DNA of 64,000 nucleotides from Candidatus Defluviilinea proxima (GTDB lineage: Bacteria; Chloroflexota; Anaerolineae; Anaerolineales; Villigracilaceae). Under the pieces are notes generated by a model that was not told the origin of the DNA, did not search any database, and worked only from the letters and a program-made list of their open reading frames with translations. The stretch's first letter is position 1. Every line of letters starts with the position of its first letter. The stretch spans positions 2,681,501 to 2,745,500 of the forward strand of contig JADKIW010000001.1 in the NCBI GenBank assembly GCA_016721115.1, read 5' to 3'. Positions 54,192 to 61,262 of this stretch are shown here, piece after piece. The position numbers and the translations under genes are program-made.

Positions 54192-55154
54192 TTAGTTTGG
54201 TATGGCCTTTGCTAAAGTTTCCATGCGCTGTAAAAACAATTCAATGAAATCATCTCCACGCACATCCATCGCAACCTTCATATTGGCAGGCTTCCCAGTA
54301 ACATTAGCAATATCGGCAAATGTTTTGCCCATCGCCACGCCGCCTGAATGGTCAACATCTACGTAATAGTCTTTTAGGGTTAACAACTCAGGCGCAATGA
54401 CAGTTGCCAACGTCAATGGATCGTGCATGGCACTGCCTGCGAAGCCTCTCTCTTGCGAGAACTTCAGGTATACATCCACCGCATCCTTGATGAATTGAGT
54501 GATGGGAGATTTGATCTTCATCAAACGGGCCACATGCTCCTGCTTGAGCAGACATTTGTGTGTTACATCCAAGGGAATGAGCGTAGTGGGAATTCCTGAA
54601 TGAAAAACAATGTGCGCGGCATGTGGGTCAACATAGATGTTGAACTCAGCCAGCGGAGTGACGTTGCCATTTTCCTGGATTGCTCCGCCCATGATGACTA
54701 ATTCTTTGACTGCTTCCGTAAATTTTGGCTCCTTGCGAATCGCCATAGCGACGTTGGTCAATGGCCCGATGGGAAAGATGCTGATTTCGTTTGGCTCAGC
54801 TAGAACGCGTTCGATCAAATAGTCCACGGCATGTTGTGGGACGGGTTTTGTGTTTGGCTCTGGCAATTTTGAATCGCCGATGCCGCTCTCGCCGTGGACA
54901 TCTGCTGAAGCGCATAACGGTTGAACCAACGGGTACATGCTTCCCACCGCGACTGGAATATGACTTGCCCGACAAAGCTCCAGAATGGACAATGCATTAC
55001 GTGTCGCTTTTTCGAGCGTGACGTTGCCTTGTGTAGTTGTCAGCGCTTCGAGTTGAATTTCAGGCGAAGCGAGCGCCAATAGAAAGGTGAAGGCATCGTC
55101 AATGCCGGGGTCAGTGTCAATAATGATTCGTTTGGATTTCATTTGACTTTTCAC
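54192..55154 (-). CDS. Nucleoside hydrolase (IunH family), HDP form
   Basis: 320 residues, a paralogue of the enzyme at 53237 with one base between the two genes. It shows DTDPGIDDAF, TTQGNVTLEKA, FNIYVDPHAAHIVF and AMHDPLTLATV with the canonical His-Asp pair. It would release ribose from imported nucleosides for the ribokinase encoded upstream. Base preference cannot be read from the sequence. Confidence 0.92.
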   Translation of the reverse strand: MKSQMKSKRIIIDTDPGIDDAFTFLLALASPEIQLEALTTTQGNVTLEKATRNALSILELCRASHIPVAVGSMYPLVQPLCASADVHGESGIGDSKLPEPNTKPVPQHAVDYLIERVLAEPNEISIFPIGPLTNVAMAIRKEPKFTEAVKELVIMGGAIQENGNVTPLAEFNIYVDPHAAHIVFHSGIPTTLIPLDVTHKCLLKQEHVARLMKIKSPITQFIKDAVDVYLKFSQERGFAGSAMHDPLTLATVIAPELLTLKDYYVDVDHSGGVAMGKTFADIANVTGKPANMKVAMDVRGDDFIELFLQRMETLAKAIPN

Positions 55155-55214
55155 GTAGGGGCACAGCAGGACGATTAATCGTCAAGGTGCTTATTGGTTT
55201 CGCTGTGTCCCTAC
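55155..55214. repeat. Palindromic repeat between ribokinase and nucleoside hydrolase genes
   Basis: 13-base imperfect inverted arms (55155-55167 GTAGGGGCACAGC and 55202-55214 GCTGTGTCCCTAC) enclose a perfect 14-base palindrome GACGATTAATCGTC at 55170-55183. The ribokinase C-terminal residues and stop codon (55191-55193) lie inside. Confidence 0.8.
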
Positions 55215-56105
55215 AATATTTTCCACATCTTCTTTGTTGGGTAATGATGGTTGCGCGCCGAACTTGGTGGTTGCAAGCGCGCCACAGGCACAGGCATAGC
55301 GAACGGCATCCAGCAAGTTGGATGAATCCAAAACGCTTGCCAAACATCCGATGAAAGCATCGCCTGCGGCGGTGGTGTCGACAACATCAACCTTAAACGT
55401 GTTTACATGTTGACTTGTATTCTTGTCTACGATCAATGCGCCTTTGCTTCCCAATGTGACGATGACGTTTTGTGCGCCTTTATCTAATAATGCGTACGCC
55501 GCTTTTTCAGCGGAGGGGATGTCGTTGACAACCATGCCCGTGAGAAGACTCAATTCCGTTTCATTGGGGATGATAAAGTCAGCGAGTGCGATCAATTCAT
55601 CGGGGAGTGGTTTGGCGGGGGCGGGATTCAAAATGACGCGGACGCCATTTTGTTTGGCGAGTTTTGCGGCGGATAGAACTGTCAGTGTAGGAATTTCCAA
55701 TTGGAGCAGAAGCAGGCTGAAGGTCGAAAAAGAAGCGCGCTCTACATCCAATGAAGAGACTTTGCCGTTTGCACCTGCCGAAAGGACAATACTGTTCTGC
55801 CCATTGGAGTCCACCATGATGGTGGCGGTGCCTGTGGATGCATCATCACGCTCGATGAGGGATGTATCTACATGATTTGATTTGAGGTTGTTGATGAGAA
55901 AATCGCCGAAGTTGTCTTTGCCCACGCGCCCAAGCATGGAAACATTCGCGCCAAGGCGGGCGGCGGCGACGGCTTGATTGGCTCCCTTGCCACCTGGGAT
56001 GACTTGTAGATCTTCACCACTGATGGTTTCACCCGGTTGCGGAAAACGTGGTGTGCGGACGACGAGATCTGCATTGAGCGAACCAACCACCAAAATATTG
56101 GGCAT
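55191..56105 (-). CDS. rbsK: Ribokinase
   Basis: 304 residues of the PfkB family: N-terminal GSLNADLVV, GGKGANQAVAAARLG (substrate side) and the C-terminal DTTAAGDAF with the catalytic Asp. It phosphorylates ribose released by the two nucleoside hydrolases encoded next. It is the first gene of the salvage operon on this strand. Its last residues come from the repeat at 55155. PfkB enzymes for nucleosides are an alternative, but the GGKGANQ pattern fits ribokinase. Confidence 0.9.
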   Translation of the reverse strand: MPNILVVGSLNADLVVRTPRFPQPGETISGEDLQVIPGGKGANQAVAAARLGANVSMLGRVGKDNFGDFLINNLKSNHVDTSLIERDDASTGTATIMVDSNGQNSIVLSAGANGKVSSLDVERASFSTFSLLLLQLEIPTLTVLSAAKLAKQNGVRVILNPAPAKPLPDELIALADFIIPNETELSLLTGMVVNDIPSAEKAAYALLDKGAQNVIVTLGSKGALIVDKNTSQHVNTFKVDVVDTTAAGDAFIGCLASVLDSSNLLDAVRYACACGALATTKFGAQPSLPNKEDVENIVGTQRNQ

Positions 56106-56114
56106 GGAGAGATT

Positions 56115-56144
56115 TTACTTCATTTGATTGATTGGTCATATAAT
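56115..56144 (+). promoter_or_regulatory. Promoter of the first MFS gene
   Basis: TTACTT (56115-56120), an 18-base spacer and consensus TATAAT (56139-56144); the ATG is 18 bases further. Confidence 0.6.
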
Positions 56145-56162
56145 GTGCGGCTGGAGAATCGC

Positions 56163-57320
56163 ATGAAAAAAATAGTTTCGTTCAGTTTTTACTTTTTATA
56201 TTTTGCGGCGTTTGCATTTATAGCGCCTTATTATGTGTTGTATTACCAATCGCTTGGCTTCAATGGCACTCAGATCGGCCTGTTGACCGGAATACCGCCT
56301 TTGATCACGTTGATCGGAGCGCCATTCGGGACGGGGTTGGCAGATAGAACGATGCGTCATAAGTTGATTATGGGATTGGGAATCGGTGTGCCGATTATTG
56401 TCGCGGTCTTGATCCCTGCTTTTTCAGGTTTTGCATTGGTCTTTGGGTTGATCATTTTGCTCAACATTTTCATCTCGCCCGTATCTTCTCTGGGCGATAG
56501 CGCTACAATGACGATGTTGGGCGATGAAAAAGAAATGTATGGGCGCGTGCGTTTGGGTGGGACGATCGGTTGGGGGATCTTTGTACAGGTCTCAGGGGTG
56601 TTGCTCAAAGTGCAGGGATTGAAGATTCTGTTTTATGTGTATGCGGTGATCATGTTGATCAACTTGTTTATCTCTCAACGACTGTCGTTCGGCAAGCATG
56701 AAGCACATGAGGCCAATAGCGGAGGAACGTTGAAGTTGTTGAAGGATCGCCGTTGGATCATTTTTCTTGGTTATGCCTTTTTGGGAGGCATGGGCGTGTT
56801 TTCGGTTGCATCCTATTTTTCGGCGTACTTGCAGGAACTCGGCGCAGATGGCACTCAAATAGGCTTTGCATTTTTTCTAGGGGCGCTGGTGGAAGCTCCG
56901 TTCTTTTTCTTTGGGAATCTTCTTGTCAAACGCTTTACAGCGAATGGATTATTTATCATGGCGTTGGTGATGCTCGGTGTTCGCTCTCTGCTCTTTGGGG
57001 TGGTGGATAATCTACTTCTAGCGACTGTGGTGATGGCGCTTGGCGGATTGACGTTCCCGTTGATGTGGTCTGGTGGTGTAGCGTATGCGGATGAGAACGC
57101 ACCTGCGGGATTAAAGTCCACGGCGCAGGGATTGTTTGGCGCTCTTACCTTTGGCTTCGGTTCGGCGGTCAGTGGTTTTGTAGGTGGTTTGCTACTTGAA
57201 AGTATCGGCGGGCGCGGAATGTTTTTTGTGTTCGGGATTGTCATCCTTGCTGGGATGATATTGATCGAAGGGCTTAAAAGAGTGTTCCCTGAACCAAAAC
57301 TCATTCAGGCTGAAGTGTAG
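56163..57320 (+). CDS. MFS transporter (MFS_1_like)
   Basis: 385 residues from ATG 56163, with twelve helices. An in-frame start at 56037 would lie in the divergent ribokinase gene, upstream of the promoter, and is rejected. The first helix pair and loop (YYQSLGFNGTQIGLLTGIPP, GTGLADRTMRHK) match the HcaT/nucleoside-symporter-like MFS group. Substrate unknown; nearness to nucleoside salvage makes a nucleoside-like substrate possible. It overlaps the convergent MFS gene by 20 bases. Confidence 0.87.
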   Translation: MKKIVSFSFYFLYFAAFAFIAPYYVLYYQSLGFNGTQIGLLTGIPPLITLIGAPFGTGLADRTMRHKLIMGLGIGVPIIVAVLIPAFSGFALVFGLIILLNIFISPVSSLGDSATMTMLGDEKEMYGRVRLGGTIGWGIFVQVSGVLLKVQGLKILFYVYAVIMLINLFISQRLSFGKHEAHEANSGGTLKLLKDRRWIIFLGYAFLGGMGVFSVASYFSAYLQELGADGTQIGFAFFLGALVEAPFFFFGNLLVKRFTANGLFIMALVMLGVRSLLFGVVDNLLLATVVMALGGLTFPLMWSGGVAYADENAPAGLKSTAQGLFGALTFGFGSAVSGFVGGLLLESIGGRGMFFVFGIVILAGMILIEGLKRVFPEPKLIQAEV

Positions 57321-58551
57321 GAACAGACTCGTTATTCAATACAACTGTTGGTCTCGATAACCAGATGCATATTGCGCCGATGGCATATCCACTGGCGGAA
57401 AGTGCATACAACCACCTTGCACCGATCACATCGAAGATGGCCCCAGAAACGGGCGCGGCAAGGATGTTGACTAGACTCGCCAGTGTGACTGTGTATAGCG
57501 CAAGCATGGTCCCTGTTTCGCTTTGGTCGGTGCGACTGCTGATCAGCCCGATATAGGAAACGGTATACATGCTAAATGCTGTGCCACCGATGAAGCGCAC
57601 GATCATGATCGTGGCAATTGATGGGAAGAGAAGCACGGCTGCACGTTGTATCATGGTCATGAGAATGGCGACCAGCAGAATTTGGCTTGCGCCATATCGT
57701 TTTACAAAACGATCTGCATAGATCATGAATGGTAGTTCAACCACGGCGCTTAAGATTCCAGCCACAGAGATCAATTGCTTCGATGTGCCGAGTTCCGCGA
57801 GAAATACATTTTCAAACTGCAAAACACCGCTGTTCATAAATCCGATAAAGATCAATGCGATCGCAAAACCGAGCAGGGTGCGGTCGCTTATAACGCGTTT
57901 GGCAGTTGTCAGTAAATTGGGCTTGGATGATTGTGTGCTTTGTTGTGTGACAAAGAAACGTGGATTGATAAATGAAATGATAAGTGCACCGAGCGACCAC
58001 ATCACACTGACACCGATAAAGCCCACAAGGAAACCGAATCTCTGGATCAACCAGCCTGATGTCAACGTTGCGACGATCCATCCCAAGGATGCGAACACGC
58101 GGATACTTCCATACCCGCCTCCTGCTTCCTTTGAAACTGATACTGCCATCGCATCGGATACTGGCATGACGCCTGATCCTGCCAACGCCTGAAAGAATAC
58201 GTTGACGAGGATGAGGAGATAGATGGTTTGATGCCCGAGCATGAAATATCCCAGCGCACCAAGCAACATGGCTGTTTGTAAAAGTCCCCGTGCTTGTGGC
58301 CGTTTCTTGATCTCATTGACGATGAATGGCGCAAATAACAACCCCACAATGGAACTTGTAGATGTGATCGTCCCGATCTGCGCTCCCTTTAACCCCAAAC
58401 TGACATAGAACAGATTGATGAACGGTAGAATGAAACCCCATCCGCCCATGAAGGCAAAATAGTGGGCTCTTGCAAAAAACAAATTTCGGTCAAATGTCTT
58501 GGGCATAACGGCAAACGGGGCGAAGTATATCACCGTCGTTTGTTTATTCAT
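57301..58551 (-). CDS. MFS transporter (MFS_1_like), convergent with its neighbour
   Basis: 416 residues, twelve helices; Met16 at 58506 is an alternative start since neither has a clear ribosome site. The FYVSLGLKGAQIGTITSTSS loop is the same MFS motif as the neighbouring transporter, and the two are related. FARAHYFAFMGGWGFILPFINLF opens the first helix. Substrate unknown. It lies downstream of the EamA gene on the same strand. Confidence 0.87.
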   Translation of the reverse strand: MNKQTTVIYFAPFAVMPKTFDRNLFFARAHYFAFMGGWGFILPFINLFYVSLGLKGAQIGTITSTSSIVGLLFAPFIVNEIKKRPQARGLLQTAMLLGALGYFMLGHQTIYLLILVNVFFQALAGSGVMPVSDAMAVSVSKEAGGGYGSIRVFASLGWIVATLTSGWLIQRFGFLVGFIGVSVMWSLGALIISFINPRFFVTQQSTQSSKPNLLTTAKRVISDRTLLGFAIALIFIGFMNSGVLQFENVFLAELGTSKQLISVAGILSAVVELPFMIYADRFVKRYGASQILLVAILMTMIQRAAVLLFPSIATIMIVRFIGGTAFSMYTVSYIGLISSRTDQSETGTMLALYTVTLASLVNILAAPVSGAIFDVIGARWLYALSASGYAIGAICIWLSRPTVVLNNESVPTLQPE

Positions 58552-58580
58552 GAGTGTGTTTTATCGTTATTTTCGGAAAG

Positions 58581-59507
58581 TTATTCCGTTTTTTCGCCCC
58601 AGCGTAATAGGATGACTCCCGTGAAAACGAGGAAACTTCCGACCCATTGAATGAGGCTGAGTTGTTCGCTGAGCAGTAAGTATGCCCAGATGGCCGTCAG
58701 TGCAGGCTCGAGTGTGGCGATGAGGTTCGCAACCGTTGGCGCAAGATAGCGAAGACTGAGTGTATAGAGTCCAAATCCACCTAATGTGGGGGCAATGCCA
58801 AGAAAGAATAGAATTCCCCAAGCGATAGTTGAATTGCCAAGCCAAAGTAAGTCGGAGAATAGCGGTTTAGCTGATATTAGGTCTGAACCAATGTTGAAGA
58901 AAAATAGAAGAAATGAAGCAATAGCAAAACTGTAGAGCATGGCTGTCCATGAATCAATGTGTGTGTCAGAGGCATGTTTGCCTTCGAGATTGTAGAAGGC
59001 GAAGAAGAGACCTGTCAGCAAGCCAAAGATGATCCCAAGCGGATTGAGTCTCCAGACCGATGGATCGTATGCGCCTGCGACGAGAGTCGTCCCGAGTAGG
59101 CTCAAGATGATGGACAAGACCTTTATTTGGCTAAATTGTTCTTTGAAGATAATACGGCTTAAGATGGCGGTCATAGCAGGGGAGGAAAAGGCCAATACGG
59201 TCGCAACAGCCGCCCCGTTATATTGAACCGAAAACGTCCACATGGAGTTGAAGATGGCGAGTGTGAGTCCATATAAGACCATGAACTTCCAGTGTGGGCG
59301 GTCGAGTCGGAAACGTGAGCGGCTGAAGAGTAAGAGCCCCACGGTCATTCCAATAGAGACGAACAGGTCGCGCCAGAAAGCAAGGACGAGCGATGGCAGG
59401 GCGTAGGTTTTGCTGATGTAACTGATGAGCGGCCCAGTGGTTGACCAAAGGAAAGTGGCGACCAACGCGATGAGGTAACCGCGAGAGAATGATGATGTTT
59501 TGTTCAT
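58581..59507 (-). CDS. EamA/DMT-family transporter
   Basis: 308 residues from ATG 59507; a longer frame to 59567 would run through the tRNA terminator. Ten helices in two EamA repeats: LIALVATFLWSTTGPLISYI opens the first, and GIIFGLLTGLFFAFYNL the second. The family exports metabolites or amino acids. It is read just downstream of tRNA-Glu but is separated from it by a terminator. Confidence 0.88.
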   Translation of the reverse strand: MNKTSSFSRGYLIALVATFLWSTTGPLISYISKTYALPSLVLAFWRDLFVSIGMTVGLLLFSRSRFRLDRPHWKFMVLYGLTLAIFNSMWTFSVQYNGAAVATVLAFSSPAMTAILSRIIFKEQFSQIKVLSIILSLLGTTLVAGAYDPSVWRLNPLGIIFGLLTGLFFAFYNLEGKHASDTHIDSWTAMLYSFAIASFLLFFFNIGSDLISAKPLFSDLLWLGNSTIAWGILFFLGIAPTLGGFGLYTLSLRYLAPTVANLIATLEPALTAIWAYLLLSEQLSLIQWVGSFLVFTGVILLRWGEKTE

Positions 59508-59514
59508 ATGGTTT

Positions 59515-59550
59515 CCAAAAAAGTGACAGCCACCTTTTAGGTGGCTGTCA
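59515..59550 (-). terminator. Terminator of the tRNA-Glu gene
   Basis: 11-bp stem TGACAGCCACC (59524-59534) with GGTGGCTGTCA (59540-59550), followed on the minus strand by C and six T. Confidence 0.93.
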
Positions 59551-59558
59551 TTGAAGTG

Positions 59559-59631
59559 TGCCCCCATGGGGATTCGAACCCCAGTTTGGGCCTTGAGAGG
59601 GCCCCGTCCTGGGCCTCTAGACGATGGGGGC
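59559..59631 (-). tRNA. tRNA-Glu (anticodon CTC)
   Basis: Cloverleaf complete on the minus strand: acceptor GCCCCCA with TGGGGGC, anticodon stem GGGCC/GGCCC with loop CTCTCAA (anticodon CTC, reads GAG), T arm with GGTTCGAATCC, discriminator A. CCA is not encoded. Confidence 0.96.
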
Positions 59632-59684
59632 GTTTAGAAGCGGGCGAGATTGTATCATTGCGAAAAAGATACGTCAATCAATAG

Positions 59685-61262
59685 CTATCTTGGCGTGAGC
59701 CGGTATACGTCGCCTTGTTTGCTGGAGAAAAGCAGTTCAAAATTGGCTTTGGAAGTTAGTTGTTCGGGGGCGAGGACATATTCTTTGAAGCCCAGTTCCT
59801 TCATCCAGACCACATACCCCGCGCCATCTTTGCCTGGCCAATCGGGGTAATTTGCTAATACTTCTTGTGGATCTGGCGCTTTGGGCTTGACAGGTCCCTG
59901 TGGGAGCTTGAGGATCGTGTGACGCGCATACAGCCATGCGAGAGGTTCGTAGTTGCTGTAGATCTTGTCACTTGAAGAGATGGATAGCGACTCGATGAAT
60001 TCCCGAACGCCTGATTCGTTCAGCGCGCGCGTGTTGTAGATGTTATATTCGCTCGCTTCGCCGTTGACGTAGGAGATCCGCAGATACTTTTGGATGTTGT
60101 TTGCAGGATATGCCAGCCAGAGGATAAAGAGGATGACAACAGCCATGTACAGTTTGTTGACTGAGATGCGCCGCAGATACAACGGAAGTAACTCGCGAGC
60201 TGTCATGAAGCCGACTGCCACTACCGATGGCAATATGATGATATGGATACGGTCCATGAAAGGCCAGCGCACCTCGTTATAGCTGACGTTGAAGACCAAA
60301 ACGAGTGAGTAGAGAATGATGAAGATCAGGCTGGGAAGGAATTTTGAACTTATGATTTGTCTTCCCCAATTCTTCCAGTCCATAACGCGATTGCCCGTTA
60401 TGAAAATAACCAGGATGACAAGAAGGATCAACCATTCGGGGAGCCGCTCCGTGACACTGTAGGGGATGAACCAGTGAATAGCCTTTTCAATCGTTACCTG
60501 CAGATTTCCTTGTGGATTGGGTGGCAGGCGTGTGCCGAACAGAATTCCTGTTTGCAGATAGTTATGGAAATACACCCAAAGCAAAACGGGAAGGCTTGCG
60601 AGAAAGCCGAAAACCCCTGCTTGAAGAATCCCTTTGAAAAACTCTTTTTGACGAACGATCAAAATAACAACCGAGACCGTGATGATGTGTGTTAGCCCTG
60701 CGTAGCGCAACAACGGTGAGACCGCGCACAACAACCCAAGAATGTACAAGTTTTTTCGTAACGGGTTCTCAATGTAATCTGTAACGAGCATCAGGAACAT
60801 GATCGTTACTGCAAGGAACATCAGGTCTGAAAGCACATTCGATGCCATGCGAATCAAAGAAAGGGAAGTGACGAACAGTCCGCTCCCGATGTAGGCATAT
60901 AAGAAGTTTTCTGGAAACAGTTTGCGAAAGAATTTTCCCGAAAGCCAGATCGTCACTCCAAAGGTCAGGATGTTGAGATATTGCGCGATGACAAATACAT
61001 CTGCCCGCGTGACAAAACCGATCATTGCGATGAATATCGAATATACAGGGGGAAATTGTGTGAGCGGTACGCCGAGATATTCTGTGAATCCATTTCCATT
61101 GACCAAGCTCTCGGCAGTTGATAAATACCTTGCCCCGTCCGTTGCCAACCCTGGGCCGTATCGAAACGTCACGATGAACGCAAAGAGCATCCCGAGCAAC
61201 GAAATAAAAAACAAGAACAGTGTGAAAACTTTCTCTCGATTCATGCCCGCGGATTTTATCAT
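59685..61262 (-). CDS. Multi-pass membrane glycosyltransferase (PMT/ArnT-like)
   Basis: 525 residues, or 519 from Met7 at 61244. About eleven helices, then a soluble C-terminal domain of about 120 residues. The first extracellular loop has the acidic GPGLATDGARYLSTAESLV with the Asp expected of the GT-C fold, and TEYLGVPLTQFPPVYS after it. Donor would be a polyprenyl-phosphate sugar; acceptor unknown. Its ATG overlaps the stop of the LutB-LutC gene (ATGA). Confidence 0.8.
   Translation of the reverse strand: MIKSAGMNREKVFTLFLFFISLLGMLFAFIVTFRYGPGLATDGARYLSTAESLVNGNGFTEYLGVPLTQFPPVYSIFIAMIGFVTRADVFVIAQYLNILTFGVTIWLSGKFFRKLFPENFLYAYIGSGLFVTSLSLIRMASNVLSDLMFLAVTIMFLMLVTDYIENPLRKNLYILGLLCAVSPLLRYAGLTHIITVSVVILIVRQKEFFKGILQAGVFGFLASLPVLLWVYFHNYLQTGILFGTRLPPNPQGNLQVTIEKAIHWFIPYSVTERLPEWLILLVILVIFITGNRVMDWKNWGRQIISSKFLPSLIFIILYSLVLVFNVSYNEVRWPFMDRIHIIILPSVVAVGFMTARELLPLYLRRISVNKLYMAVVILFILWLAYPANNIQKYLRISYVNGEASEYNIYNTRALNESGVREFIESLSISSSDKIYSNYEPLAWLYARHTILKLPQGPVKPKAPDPQEVLANYPDWPGKDGAGYVVWMKELGFKEYVLAPEQLTSKANFELLFSSKQGDVYRLTPR

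Noticed and set aside
56037..56162. N-terminal extension of the first MFS protein
   Set aside because: It would start within the divergent ribokinase gene and upstream of the TATAAT box; the extension is hydrophilic and unlike the family.
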